From assembly GCA_964036155.1 (NCBI GenBank), contig OZ038422.1:16391201-16455200 (forward strand): a stretch of DNA of 64,000 nucleotides, given 5' to 3'. The notes under the pieces are model-generated. The model was not told the origin of the DNA. It did no database searches and saw only the letters and a program-made list of their open reading frames with translations. How positions within the stretch are numbered: position 1 is the stretch's first letter; every line of letters begins with the position of its first letter. Shown here one piece after another: positions 1 through 13,279 of this stretch. A program made the position numbers and the translations under genes. Source of the stretch: Diploscapter coronatus. Lineage: Eukaryota; Nematoda; Chromadorea; Rhabditida; Rhabditidae.

Positions 1-268
1 ACTGTGATCGTTTGATTACTTGACAAAATAAAAGTTGCGCATCATTTCGACGAGCAATAATGAGGTGATGTTTATTGCACACTTACACATTATCTTACAG
101 AGTTTCTGTCCTTCTATTGAAAGTTCATTGAAGTAATACGTAAGTGTGTCAATGAATGTTTATTATTTTGGCGTGAAATTAACCAACTGTTTTCCATTTT
201 CATAAAATAACCGAATGAACTCTTATATTGCCAAAATATGCTAATTAGATTTGCAAAAAAAAACTTAC

Positions 269-1627
269 TCTTTTGATAGATCCTCTGAAGAGCAGGATTA
301 ATTCTGGGAGGCGATCCTTCGATGGTTCGAGGTCTCTTTTCGGGCGCTGGAATAACAATCCAGAGCGAACCCTTTTCACCTTCCTTCTTGTCGAGTCTCT
401 TGAACTGTTTGTTCAAGGACAAATTGTGACGAATCGAGTTCTAAACAAAGATTTTTGCATGATATTTGTGGAAAAATCCTACCTTCCAACTAGCATTTCG
501 GTTTTCTCTGTAGTAGGAGAAGTTCTCAGCGATGTATGTGTAAATTCCATTGAGAGTGCATTTTCCTTCGGGCGCGTTCGAGATGGCCAGTTTGATTAGT
601 TCAGAATACGAGAAAGGAGGCTTTTCATCATCTCTGTGTCTCGTAGTTGATTTGGATGACGATGGCTGTGCAGGTTGAGTTTGTAGTTGTCCTTCAACCC
701 CTTCCTGTTGCTGTTCCTTCAATGTTGTCATATAAAACTTTTTCATGGATATTCATAAGTGAATGAACTTTAACTCCAACATCGAAATGATTAAATTTGA
801 CATTTTGATTTCCACTAAAAGATTCAATGTTTCGAAGATTTTGCCAACTGTTTGTATTAACCAGAAGAAACTAGTAAGATCGGAATCTTGAATATGCTTA
901 AGGTTAAACAATGCAAAATAGATAGGTATGGTGCAGGATTCCATAAAATCGATACAGAAATGCGCAACTTGATTTGCTGATAATTAATTTTGGGATCAAA
1001 ATTATCCTAGCCAGAGCTTACTATATTCGCTTCATATTTATTATTCCTCCATTTTTTTAAACTTGTTGACCTTCGACTTATTCAACAAATTAGTAAGAAC
1101 AAATTTTTTAAGGTCATTTTTAGTACAAAAATTCATCCATCTTCGACTATAGTTTATTATTTTGGCGGCAAAATTCAATTTTCCACCCATTTTGGTCATT
1201 TTAGAGGTCAATTAGAATTTTTCTCTAATTTTCAATTTTAACTTCTATTTGATTTTAAGGAATTTTTACTCGTCGCATGACTTCAATTTCGACTCCAAAA
1301 TTTTCGTTTCGACACCGAAAAAAATAAAATCAAAACTTTGTGCACTCTCGATGAGAATTTCCCATAGATTTTTGCTGTCTGAAAGGAATTAACTCACCGG
1401 CTGAGTTCCTCCTTTAGCAATGAGCCAATTGAGTTGACATAGAGAAGAATTGAGCTCATTCATGTGTGGCTGGGCCTGTTCGGCCTCGTTGCTCGTGTAG
1501 TTGTAGGGGTAGTTGGCGTCCTGATTGCAGTCAATGGCTGTCTGTTCGAAGTAGTTGCTGATGTCGTCCGAAGTGAGGGGGAAGTAGAGAGGGTAATAAT
1601 CGATTTGGGACGAAATCGTGACTGCTT
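269..1627 (-). CDS. Forkhead (FOX) transcription factor, partial
   Basis: Three exons are visible on the minus strand: 1627-1398, about 746-483 (5' edge uncertain) and 440-269. The last two join at a phase-0 GT-AG intron of 42 nt (482-441) and give a nearly complete winged-helix DNA-binding domain: [10 protein letters not shown], then a helix ending NASWK, then [13 protein letters not shown] (the recognition helix) and KGSLW. The upstream exon encodes a Tyr/Asn-rich acidic stretch ending in a short LNWL-type motif; similar L-x-x-L-x-WL motifs precede the domain in FoxJ and FoxN proteins, so a FoxJ/FoxN-like assignment is likely but not certain. The domain predicts a sequence-specific nuclear DNA-binding regulator. 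The 1627 acceptor follows an in-frame stop, so at least one more 5' exon exists upstream. The exon ending at 269 has a strong GTAAGT donor, so the 3' exons lie off the left edge. Confidence 0.85.
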
Positions 1628-4600
1628 CTGAACCTGATCAGATTGAATCGGTCAGAAGCCGAACAGGAAGAGCCTTGCGCAACACATCAACGACTCAGAA
1701 TTGCAGAGAAGCGAGGCGTTGAAGCAGACACAAAAGAGAGGAGTATCTCTAGGCATGCACACCTGAGAGGGAATCAATAGGAGAATGTGAGGACAAGAGT
1801 GAGAGTGAAAAAGTGAGGGAGGGCAGATGCTGAGGGAGAAGCTGAGAAAGGAAAAGGAACAGATCAGCTAGCAACGGCCAGGAAGCAACCCGATCAAGAG
1901 CTGGAAGAAGATGAATAACAAAGATGCAAGTAGAACATGACTAGTCCCGGGAAGATCATCTACGTAACATGACGAGAATTTATAAAAACGGAGGCATGAT
2001 GTTGGTAACGAATTATTTTATTTTAGCGTCGCTGATGTTAGATGATCAGATTTTGGTCGGAACTTTTGGAACAGCAAATTTTGAAATCGAAGACAAAATT
2101 TTATTTTAAATATAGCAACGAAATTTCCAATGGAATTTTATCCAACATAAAAAAGCATCTAGGATCTTTCATAAAATTTGCTTAAAGTTAGAATTAAAAT
2201 TGAAAATAAAATTTGTAGAGTGCATTTGAAGCAGCCAAAACGACAGAGAATTTTGAAAACGGACTAATTGTTCCGCCGATCGAAGCCTCGCGATAGTTGT
2301 TGGACATCTGCGTGAAAATATTCGCTGTCAGTTTATATAGTAAATTATCCCCTGTAATAACATCACTTGCACCTGCTGCTCATTGCGACTGCCTTCTATT
2401 TCGATTTCAGCTCCCCAATTCAAATGTTTCCCCAATTCAGTCATCGTCATTTTACAAGTAAAAGTGACGATTTGTAAGGAAACATAGTAATGAAAATAAA
2501 TGATGTGATGAATGCGGCCCTGGCCAATCGAATGATGAATTCGGCAGGTTTGCAGCACTTTGACCACTTTGCATAGCGTCACTCCATTTGATTTCTAATA
2601 AGTTCACCTAAAGCTGCAAAATATGCTCTTTTTAGAACAACTATGACGATTGTTTGTCTGAAAAGTAGGAAACTAACTGAAAAGAGGCGTGGTCTTCATC
2701 CAAGTATATGGTACATTCGAAGAAAATCATACAGATTAGAATGATTTCGAACTTTGAAAAATATTGATATTGCTTAGTGACAATGATGTTTGCTACAATT
2801 GCACGTATGACTCAAATTACCATTAGAAGGATTTATTTGTAACAAAGCTATGATGTGATCAAGTTGTTCTTGCAGTGTTAAATCATGACTTCATGTTTAT
2901 CTGAAAGGATCTTACTTTTGATAAATGTGCAATCAGTTGACTTTCGCTGTAGGTTTCAAAGCTCTAGCGATGCTGAATTTAGCTGTTGTTATCATCAATC
3001 TTTGAAGAGCTTCTGCCTGCTTTATGATCAAAGTTACTATTCGGTTTGCTCAGTGTTTTCCTAGTTAGTATTAAACTTGGTTTTAGTTTTGAGGTTCAAG
3101 TTAGATCTCGAGATAGTTTGACGGGAGTTGGACTTTTTCGAAGCTAGATTGAATTAATTTCGTTGAAAGTGAGTTTTAAAATGTACACTGCGATTGGAGC
3201 AAAATTTTTATCAAAGATTTATTTGGGCAAAACCAGAGATGATAGGGAGAGTTGGAATTTTAAAAATCATCCGCAGTTGACGCTCGATTTTTTCTTTGGA
3301 ATTGAAATTAATCTTCAGAAAGAAACCAAGCGACAGAATCAGAGTATCTTTCGAAGTTAGAGCCAGAATTCTCTCTTGCATTTATGTGGAATCTTTGAAG
3401 CTCACTTTTATTTATATCGTTGAAATTGCCTTCGAAACTTTGGCAATAGGCAAAGTTTATATTGGAATTGTCATCAAACAATTATGTCGTAGTTTAGATG
3501 ATGCGATTTCTTTTATTCGCAAATGACAGTTGTTAAGTTAAAGTTAGGTTATTTGAGGCCAACTTTTGATATAATATAATTGGAAAATCTCGAATTTTCT
3601 GCACATTTGCTAAAAAATCTTGGAAATGAAGACGGTATTTCTAATGAAATCCAGGGCTTTAAAAACTTAATAGTTTTTAACTCGAACTCGCCGATTCTCT
3701 CCGCTCAAATCCGAAATCAGCCAGATTTTTATCAAGCTCGGAAATCCATAATTGAAATGCATAGATAGCTAGTAAATTTTCATTTTATAGACTGGACTGA
3801 ATCTAGCAGCTTTTACGGTCGGATTCTCTTGCCAGTGTATAAAATTTCGATAAAATCAGTCCATGTAAAGTAAATGTGTCTGAAATAGCTTTGAAATGTC
3901 TGTTTTCAAGCTTGGACCGCTCTTGACGTTATGGTTAAGTCGTAGTTCGGTTCTTTCTTGAAAAGTTTTGTGATAAAATGAATTTGAATTTGCGAATTTA
4001 TCCACTCTGCAGAACAATTTTGTTAACCATGAAAATGAAAGTCACAAATTACCCGATTCAATGCGCAAATCCCCACAATATCCAGATATTTTCATAATTG
4101 CCCGATTTCGTAACGGATCTTCTAATCTTATTTTCGCCTTCACGAACGCATATTGTAGTCTTCGTTACACCTTCTACTAGGGCTTCTGTTTTGATTTTTT
4201 GCGCTTCCTCAATCCAGTTCGTATAGTTTATTTATGCGCATTTATGCATTTTGACTTCGTTTCCATAGAAGAATGTGTAGGAGAAGGGGTTGTGAAGGGA
4301 CAGGAACAGAAAAAGAAAGAAAAATGGCAGGGAAAAAGGAGGAGTAGTCATGTAGTCAGGTTGGAGTCCGGCGCAAACACGGCTGATATACGGCATAAGA
4401 GCTCTTCTCTGTCTTGTATGGTCTCAACAACAACAACAACAACAACTCGCAGTGCCATCATCTCGATATTTCGAAACAAGTCAGACTTTTGTCAGAATTG
4501 ATTACCTCCTTTCTTCATAGATCAGTTTCACGAACATCTTGTCGAACTCGCTAAATCAGGTTATTTTTGATCAACCATTTACACTTTATAGATCGTGATA

Positions 4601-5780
4601 ACAAATTCTGATCAGTTTTTGCTGCCACAATCAGATCAGAGTCCCAAAGTTTCAAAATCGAAACAGCTCACTCTGCGTCTCTATTCTGTCTTCCCGAATT
4701 TTAGGGGTATTTTGTTTCAGATTGTTCTCCCCTCGCGTCATTTTTCCATTGTCATGAACTCTTATCACTCTCCCCCTCTATCAGTTACATTATCAATTCC
4801 TGCATTCCCTCCTTTCTATTTGCAATATCTTTCATTCTCTCCGCCCAGATCAGTTCTCTAATAGTTTGCTCTGTTTGTGTCTTCTTCCCTGCACTCTCTA
4901 GTGATCTCGTTGACTCTCGTCTGCTTCTTCTGTTCAAATCAATAACATGGCAGAGTAGAGAGAGAGGAGTGAAGAGATAGAGAGAGGGGAAACCGTCATT
5001 TCTGTTTCTGTTTCTTTCTCTGTCTGCTTGTGAGAGGATGGCCATTTGTATGTCCTTTTCATAAGCCAAGAGGGGCGACTTTTGCCTCTTTGCCTCCCTC
5101 TCCACATTTCCACTCTTCCTTCTCCTCCCTCTCTCCATTCTCTTCTCTGCTTCCCTGGCGGCTTGCGGCATTTCATCCAGTCATCGGCAGTTTCTTGTCT
5201 CTTCATTTGATTAGCAGACTGCAGGCGTTTATCGTGCTTTTATCTGCCTTAGGCATTTCCCCCTTTCCTTCTCCTCCTTTCTAATGGCCTGACTCTGCTC
5301 ACTTTTCGTCCTCACGTCCATATCAATGCCCCCATTCTCGTACACCCTACACTTTCACCTTTACTCTTCGCACTATTCTCCTTTCACTTTTACATGTTTT
5401 CTTACCTTATCTCTATCCTTTCCTTCTCTTTCAATTCTCTTTTTTCGAGGTTGTTCATTCATTTTCCTTGTTCCTCCACTTTTTCTACCTTTACCACATT
5501 TGCCTAGTCACTGTGTGGTTTCACTCTTTCGTCTAATCTCGGAGAGGAACGCGCTATGTGTTATGATGCAAGGAATTTGAAATTTTGCTCACGAGATGAA
5601 GTGATTCTTTCTTGCGAGTAGAAATTAACGCGCGAACTAGATTGGCAGTGCAATGCGCATTCTCGAATGGATTTGCGTCATTTCCAAATCTGCCTAGTTG
5701 ACATTGCCTCGTCTTTTGTCTCGAATCCGAACAGCCCTTTATCGATGTTGATGATACATCGTCCCGCAGGTATCGAGCTG
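1628..5780. other. Intergenic region between divergent forkhead and elongase genes
   Basis: About 4.1 kb with no exon I can support. It must hold the missing 5' exon(s) and promoter of the forkhead gene and the upstream region of the elongase. Stretches 1680-1900 and 4700-5560 are strongly purine/pyrimidine-biased, and their short open frames are low-complexity Ser/Pro/Phe or Arg/Glu-rich strings. A short CAA repeat lies at 4425-4446. Confidence 0.5.
4425..4446 (+). repeat. (CAA)n microsatellite
   Basis: About seven perfect CAA units in an intergenic, AT-rich setting. It appears as a poly-Thr run in one spurious open frame; no coding evidence surrounds it. Confidence 0.9.
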
Positions 5781-8700
5781 ATGGTGGACGACCACGTCAT
5801 TTTGATGAGTGACCGAGTCAACCTGGATACTGACGGACCGGCCACTTGGCAGGGCAACGGCCACACCATCATCTACTCCCCGTACAAATACGAGCTCATC
5901 GGGCCGGAGAAACTCTGGAATGACAAGAAAGGTACTCCTTTGCAGGGGTGGTGGCAACGAGATGCAGCGACACAGCTGTCGGAAAATCCACCCATGCTCA
6001 TATGATCACTTGTCACTTTGTACCTGCACCTGCACAGTGCTTTTTCTACCAAGATGATGTTTGCTATGATGAAAATCTTTGAGAAAATAGTTCTTGGTAA
6101 AAGGAGTATATGCACATCATCACCTTTGAAGCAGAGATGAGTAAAGAAACAAGCGAAAGCAGAAATGCAAGATGGTCAAAGACGAAGACAAGACAAGTAG
6201 CATGTTAAGTAAAGAGAAAAAAGCAATGTCTTTTCTCGCCTTTGCTTCGAAGTCCACCTTTTGCAGCATTTCCACTATCCCATGTTCACACCCTTTTAGC
6301 GAGATTTTTGTTCGTGTGGGCTTTTATCAGACATTCCTCGATGATTCGAGTGATGAGTGACATTGTTTCGGGCGCCTAGTCCATTTCCTTTCCAACTTCG
6401 AACTCCTTTCCCTGTCCGGTCTTGCTTGCCAGCACTCCTGCTTATGTGCCCATTCGCTCACCTGAACCTGTCTATCTCTGTGTTCAAATCTGTAGCTTCA
6501 GTTCATCTCTTCTTCGCTGCCAACTGGCACTGCTCGATCTACCTGGCCATCGGATATGTCATCCTCATCAATGTCCTGCAGAAGTTCATGGAAAATCGAA
6601 AGCCTTATAGGTGGGAATTGATCTTCGAAGAAATTATTGGGAGAAAAAGCTGATCCACATACATTCTCGACAATGAAATTGATAATCAAATAAAGCTCGA
6701 GGTTCGTAAGACATGAAAAATATTGAAATTTGCAGCATGCGGAAGATACTGTTTCTGTGGAATGGTTTTCTAGCCGTGTTTTCGATGATCGGCACCTGGA
6801 GATGCGGAATCGAGTTCGTCCACATGATGACCACGAGGTAGTGGCGAATTATCACGTTAGATGAATGAGGAAAAAGAGGAAAATGCATTGAGTTTATGCA
6901 CTCTAATAGACATTGCGAACTAGAAATTTGCGTAGCATTAGAAAGATTGTGTCAGAGAAGGATCATGAATTTAAAAACTCAGATAATTAGTGAATGGAGT
7001 TCAACTTCATCTTATTGTAAGCAAAAACGATAAGAGTTGAGTTCGACTTGGGTTATAAATTTAAAGTTTCCTGGAATTCCGAAATCCCTTGAAAAATGAT
7101 CGTCTTGTATTTTCACCATTTCAGGGAAATTGTACGCACATAATTGTATTCTGTAAAAACTCGTGTTCTTCTACCGTATTCTCACAACTAGATTCGTCTC
7201 CACTTTACTGCCTACGCATTTGAATATTTCATGAGCTTCATTTTCTGCAGTCTGAATACAGCCATTTTCACCTGCCATCTCCTGTATCTAACTTCTCAAC
7301 CAATTTCATTTCAACTCGATTATTTGCACGAAAAGTTCTCCTGCAGCTCTTCTTTACTCTCACTCAACTCGAGAAATGTTCAAAACAGGTCTGCCACATG
7401 AACATAGAGTAATAGAGATCGGTATTTATTTTGTCAGCCTGTAGAAGCTGTAGTTTGATGCCAATGATACAGATGTCTGAGAACTACTTGAACAAACAAC
7501 TGTTATATACCTCGAAAAGATGATATTGAATCATCCAATTATCATGTTCTCACGAAGTGACCGTTCCCAAGAAAACAATATTCTTGAAAAATTTTTAATG
7601 TGTCACCAAAACGTATGCACTGAGGTCTAACTTATGCCATTTCCACACCTTCAATCATAAAGATCATCCAGAAAAAAGCGATCTTTGAAAGACGAAGCTT
7701 ATGGACAAACCTATGCAATCATTCGTCTATGAAGATATTTCAGGCCGTTCGTCAATTCCCTTTGCTATTCTGTCGATCCTCATGGTCCTGCCGCACTTTG
7801 GAGTTGCCTTTTCGCTCTGTCGAAAATTGGTAACACTTTGCAAATCAGCCCCGAATCACTAGTCCTCTATTTCAGCTGAATTCGGCGACACATTCTTTCT
7901 GATTCTGCGCAAACGTCCCGTCATCTTCCTCCACTGGTACCATCACGCTGTCGTGCTCATTCTGACTTGGCATTCCGGTTCGTGAAGTTTCATTTTATTT
8001 ATAGTTTTAGATCACATCTTACTAAAGTTACAATTAATCATTCTATTACTCATTTTCTGTCTGATGACATCATATTCTTCTGTTTTATTACTTTTCTCGT
8101 TCTCACAGCCTAGCGATAAGAAGGACAAAGCTACGTTGTTCACATCGCATTCGGTTCAAATTTTGCATTGTTACTCATTGGAAAGAGCGATGCAAACCCA
8201 TTTTTGCAATCGATCTGCTCAAAGTCGAAAGCGAATCATTTCGAATCGCACACTTTGCATTTCTCCCTTCCCTTTCTCAGCGCCGTTACATACTTGAGAA
8301 ATATGTGGGGGATTTTATGCAATTGCCATAAAATCAAATGACTAAAAGGGCAGAAAATATTGACAAAACATCGCTGAGCTGTTTTTATTCTTCATTTACT
8401 GCCGTAGATCGTGAGCATAGTGATCGAATCTGTATATATAAAAAGTTAAAAGGAGAGTTGTTTGCTTTGGGCAGGGAAAACTCTCGTTCGTATTCATGTT
8501 GCAGGCATAGTGGAGATCTACTGTTTGCTTTGATAGTGAAAACTGTTCAAACTGAATTTGCTTCGATTTATTATGGGAAATCGAGATTCACTAAAATGAT
8601 ATTGTTGATTCTTGTCTATAATAATGACAATAATTTTTGAACAGCAAAAGCATGGATGAACAAAAGTGAATTTCATTTCTTAAGCCCAACTTAGTTTTGT

Positions 8701-10896
8701 TCTACTTTATATTTTATGCTTACGAAAATGAAATGGAAATTTTGAACTCAAGCCTCTGTCTCGCTAATCAAAATAAGAATATCGATCCTTCAATTTCGCT
8801 CACGAAAGCGAAACGATTTTTCCTTGCCGAATTTGTACAATTAAATCAATTGGCAATAGCTCAAAAAACTATTATTTGCGAAAATCATTGTGCCTATACA
8901 TATTTGAGAAGTTCGTCGATTTTTATGGTCTGAACGAGCTTTGGAAAGGACAAATTGCGCAAAAATTTGCTTTTGCAAATAATGAAATTTCTGATTATTC
9001 CAAAAATTAGGCAATTAGAGCTACCACTAAAACAGACGAAAGTCGTAAAGAATAATTCATTCTTCATATTAGAAATTGAAATCTTCCTCTCCGTTGATTC
9101 TAACAGTGTCAATATCGATTTTTCTGATCAGGAAGGATAGAAAGATTATCTTCGATCGCAGGTTATTTTCTCTCAAAATTATTTACTTATGCCCAAATTT
9201 GGAGATCAACTTTTTCTCTGCTGTAAAAGAAATACTACTTCAGATATCAACGAATACTACTTATCACTGGAAGCTATTATTTATTCCAAACGCTTTTTGA
9301 TTGCATCATAGCGCGCGTGGGTCTGCTAGTTTTGATCGACTGATAGATAGCAAGAATATCAGATATCCAAATAGGGAAGCAGATAACAATATCCCTTTTA
9401 TCTCTGATTCCTCTTCATTCTTCAGCTTCCAAATATTTCTCTTATGTCCTTATCCCTGTCTGCCTCCTTTGTCAATTATCAATTGCAAGTCGAGAACAAT
9501 CATCCACTACAAAACGTGTTCTAATCCATTACGCAAACATTTTTATCAGCGAAAATTCGGAAGGCGTTTGGCGAAAGAAGAAAATATTTTAAAAAATAAA
9601 TGAGTAACTTTGTCAGACTCAGAAGAGATTGGAGGATTTACATATTGTTTTACTTACTTTATTTTTGTTTATAAGATGGTAAAGTTGGTCTTCATGCAGT
9701 GCGACAAAAAACTTGCAACAATCCTGATTATGAGCGCAGTTTAGTATGTCCATATAGAATGAATCAAAATATCGGAATCTTGGTAAATTAACAATTAAAT
9801 GAACAGAATAAATGCGAAAATTTTCATTCTAATTGGTTCACTATAGGTTGATTTACCTAACTTTATCAATTGGCACAATAATTCTAAGCCTTTGATCCCA
9901 CTGCATGAGGTGATAGTATAGAGAAACGGTTGAATATGTTAAAGAATGAGAAATTTTGAATATTTTTTTTATCACAAACTACCAATTTCACATATAAATT
10001 CTGTATACAATAAAATTGACCAGCTTCATAATATATAGATTGGATAAAATTCATAGAAAAGTCAGATAAACTACCAAACTCTAAAAATAATTTTATCGAA
10101 TTCAGCTGTGGAATTGACTGCAGCCGGACGCTACTTCATTCTGATGAACTATTTCGTTCACAGTATAATGTACACCTATTACATGATTACATCGGTCGGA
10201 TATCGACTTCCTAAAATTGTATCCATGTAGGAAAATACATAGAATGAGTAGATAATTAATTTCATACGTTCAGGACTGTGACATTTCTACAAACAGCTCA
10301 AATGCTGATTGGGGTCTGTATTTCTGTTGCCGTCCTCGGGTTAAAACTAAATGGTCGAGTAAGTATTTGGCCTTATCTTTACTCGCCTTCATTTCTCATA
10401 GTGTAGTTCATACAATCTTGAGACTTACAAGGAAATCTCGCGAAGAATAATTCCCACTTTTTACAAAAACTTACGCAAAGGTTTTGTTCGAAGTGATATT
10501 ATTTTGTGTAAGATTTGTATGGGTCATGATGAGATATGACAATTTTTATCGTTTTATCAGGGTTTGATTTAAAACTTTTTTTTTTTTAAAGTGGCTTAAT
10601 TAGAAATGACTATCAAGCGAAATCATTGCATCAGTCGAATTATGTATATTTTCACAAAATCGAAATTCTATGATTTTCTATTAGACTTTTTTGTACGATA
10701 CAAATTTCATATTTTATTCCAGGTCTGCCAACAGTCGTACGAGAATATCGCGATCGCGTTTGCGATCTACGCCTCGTTCCTGCTGCTCTTCTCGAGCTTC
10801 TTCATCAAGGCCTATTTGACGAAGAAACCCAAGAGGACCGAGACGAGTTCTTCTGATTCGATGCCTATTTCTGGGGACAAGAACAAGGAGGATTAG
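5781..10896 (+). CDS. ELO-family very-long-chain fatty acid elongase (3-ketoacyl-CoA synthase)
   Basis: Eight exons: 5781-5931, 6496-6610, 6736-6837, 7744-7829, 7876-7977, 10106-10226, 10274-10358, 10723-10896. They total 936 nt with every phase matching, giving 311 aa. Family knowledge: ELO proteins are multi-pass ER membrane enzymes that condense malonyl-CoA with acyl-CoA. The catalytic histidine box HWYHH is at residues 171-175, preceded by EFGDTFFLILRKRP and followed by the MNYFVHSIMY segment typical of the family; FMENRKP lies in the first loop. The C-terminus is Ser/Thr/Lys-rich and has no clear KKXX signal. It resembles C. elegans ELO-1/2/3 types more than ELO-5/6. The start is set at 5781, 11 nt after a CCGCAG acceptor (5769) that could be a spliced-leader site; an in-frame ATG further up (5667) is less likely. 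Intron 5 (7978-10105, 2.1 kb) is AT-rich and holds nothing I recognise. Confidence 0.93.
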
Positions 10897-11315
10897 TCAA
10901 TCAAATAGACAGCCAGATCATCCTCTCATCAATCCTTTCTTCGTCCAGTCACAAGCAATTCCACTATTAGACCGTTTCATCTGTGATCTCACTGGCCATT
11001 ACACGATTTTGAGACCTCTAGAATTTTAGGCCTGATGTAATATCACCAAATTATAATCACGAGATACAATCAATTTTTTTCTTATTCAAATACTATTTCA
11101 TCAAGTACCGAGTCTCAATTTCGAGTGATCGCCACCCTCTCGAGCATGTTCTCTTCATTTCCTTTAGATGCTTCAAAATATTTACTAATAAAAATCTCCA
11201 GTATCAAATTTTTAAAGAGATGTAATAATTTTTTCCTGTTAATGGGGCAATAAATAAATAAAAACAGTAATTTATTCTTCGTACTAGACAAGGACACAAG
11301 GAAGAAAATTGTTCA
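10897..11315. other. Convergent 3' intergenic region
   Basis: About 420 bp between the stop codons of the elongase (+) and the MARVEL-like gene (-). It is AT-rich. AATAAA at 11187-11192 is a candidate elongase poly(A) signal, and the TTTATT cluster near 11255-11275 could serve the minus-strand gene. No further gene is seen. Confidence 0.6.
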
Positions 11316-12880
11316 TCAAGGCGCGCCATAGTTTGGATTGTCATATCCAGCAGCTAATCCGGCTTCTGAAAACAAATGGAAAATTAATATGTTTACTTAA
11401 TTTAGAGTAAAAAATCTCGAAATTCAGCTTCAGAAGAGGAATAGGATATAAGTTGAAATTCCGATTCCAATTCCAAACAAATTGATTCCGACTCAGATTA
11501 CCGAAAGGTAATAATTTCGGCTCATACTCAAACTAGAATATAGGATCATCTTGAATGGAATCTCTCAATATTTTCGAAAGAATTTTTTTAAGTCAAAGAT
11601 CTTCAGATTTGTTTTTGAAATAAACTCGAAATGATTATTTATCACTAATGAAACAATTACTGAAGTGTCAATAAAATTCTTCATATCAAAATCTTAAAAA
11701 AGCAGCATACTTTCAAACTAAAAGTTCGATTCTAATTGAAAAAAATGATTTTGAAGTATTTTGATGTTTTAAAATCTGAATCAATGATATTTGAAAATTG
11801 TGAACTATTATTCGTATTTCAGATCATAGAAAATTTGACTACTGACTCTGGATTTTTCAAATTCATGACTGGAATATTCCTTATATAATGCAACTCTGGT
11901 TCCGATTTCAATTATCAAAAAAAGAAAAACCCATATCATTCCTGCTTCAGTTAAATGAACTCGAATACGAATGCGCAAGTTTAGTCACTAGGAATAAATC
12001 TTACGTGTATGTCGTTGATCGGCCACGTACTTTCGAATGTAATTGAAGAAATTGTAGAAGAACAGCAAACTGTCCAACACACACAGAAGCTGAATAAATT
12101 CCATAAAATACTAATACTAAATAAAAAGTTTTAAAATCCTTACCGCTACAGCCGTGAACCAAAAGCTAGGTTCGATTTCATCACTGTTGATACTCAACCA
12201 AATCGACATAAAGTAGAAAATCGAGCACAGAAGAGACGAAAAGGCTTCCTAATTTAAAAATTAGAAGTCTGCAAATGATTTTTAATTCGATAATTAACTT
12301 CATCCGAAACAGTTCGATTTAAAAATGCCGACTTGAAATGCTCAACTCTAACATTCAAAAGTTTCCATGTTGGAATCCAATTGAACTTGATTTTTAAGTT
12401 GGAGTTCAGTTTGCATTGGCTTGGTAATATCATTAGTGGTACTCTAATAAATCGGTTTTCGTTTGATTTAAAGAATTTGTAAATTGAAACCTCACAATAC
12501 AAATCGCTCAATGATTCCTCATAATTTACAATCGAAGCAACTTACAAATGCAGCGTAGGAAATTATTCCGACCGGGAAGAATTGCTGATCGAGGTCTAGA
12601 AGAAGGATGATCGTAGTGGCAATGTCGTATGTCAAGGCCAGGGCAACATTCATCCAAATTAGTGAAGACCCTGTCAAAAAATAAATCATGTACGATAAAA
12701 AGTAAAATTGACGAAACCTGCAGGACTCGATGGAGTCATGCACAGGGCAATGAGTGTAGCGATAGTGCTCAACTAAATTTAAAAATATCCTTCCATAATA
12801 ATGTGATGTCGACTTACAAGTGTGAATATTTTCACGAAATATGGGTGATCCTTGAATCGGGATGTATTTAGCGATGGCAT
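11316..12880 (-). CDS. Small four-TM MARVEL-like membrane protein
   Basis: Six exons on the minus strand: 12880-12818, 12772-12718, 12670-12546, 12248-12144, 12089-12005, 11365-11316. They total 483 nt, all phases consistent, giving 160 aa. Four hydrophobic segments are visible at about residues 14-33, 43-63, 69-98 and 112-132, with a short basic loop after TM4 (NYIRKYV) and a cytosolic-looking tail ending YDNPNYGAP. This size and spacing are typical of MARVEL-domain proteins (MAL/physin/CKLF-like), which act in membrane apposition and vesicle trafficking; that assignment rests on topology, not on a diagnostic motif, so another small tetraspanner family is possible. NPNY could be a tyrosine-type sorting or adaptor motif (inference). 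Introns run from about 45 to about 640 nt, all GT-AG. Confidence 0.75.
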
Positions 12881-13124
12881 TTTTATATTCGTAAGATAGA
12901 AACGATCAATTTAGGCAAATTTTGATAAAATATGAGAGGCGAAATAACTTGAATATGTAACTTCTTTTTAGCCAATGCAAGTACGTGCAGGCAATCGATT
13001 GCAGTGCTTCAGAGATAACAAATTGGCTCTGCTTATCGACAGAAAATGATTAGATTTACACTGAATGTGTTCTAAACATAAATATTGATCTTCGAATATA
13101 GAGTTATTGAATAATATCGATCAT

Positions 13125-13195
13125 TACCCCTACTATATAAGAATGTAGCCACTCTTTTTTAATTTCAATTTTCATACCAATTATACAAATCAACT
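13125..13195 (+). repeat. Left arm of a 15-kb-spaced inverted repeat
   Basis: The reverse complement of this stretch matches 28279-28350 at roughly 80% over about 70 bp, sharing the core GATTTGTATAATTGGTATG and ATATAGTAGxGGTAAT. The two arms bracket the whole receptor duplication block. It may simply be two dispersed copies of one repeat in opposite orientation. Confidence 0.6.
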
Positions 13196-13279
13196 ATGGA
13201 GATTTAGAAGAAGAAATATTTCAAAAATAGTCGAAATTAGCATAAAATAGAGTTCTTTACTATCTTTTGACAATTTTTC

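Noticed and set aside
2328..2582. 84-aa minus-strand open frame upstream of the forkhead exons
   Set aside because: No recognisable motif, AT-rich codon use, and no splice link in phase with the 1627 acceptor.
4785..5580. Overlapping open frames of 80-128 aa rich in Arg/Glu or Ser/Pro/Phe
   Set aside because: They arise from purine/pyrimidine-biased DNA; reading both strands gives equally open but meaningless low-complexity strings.
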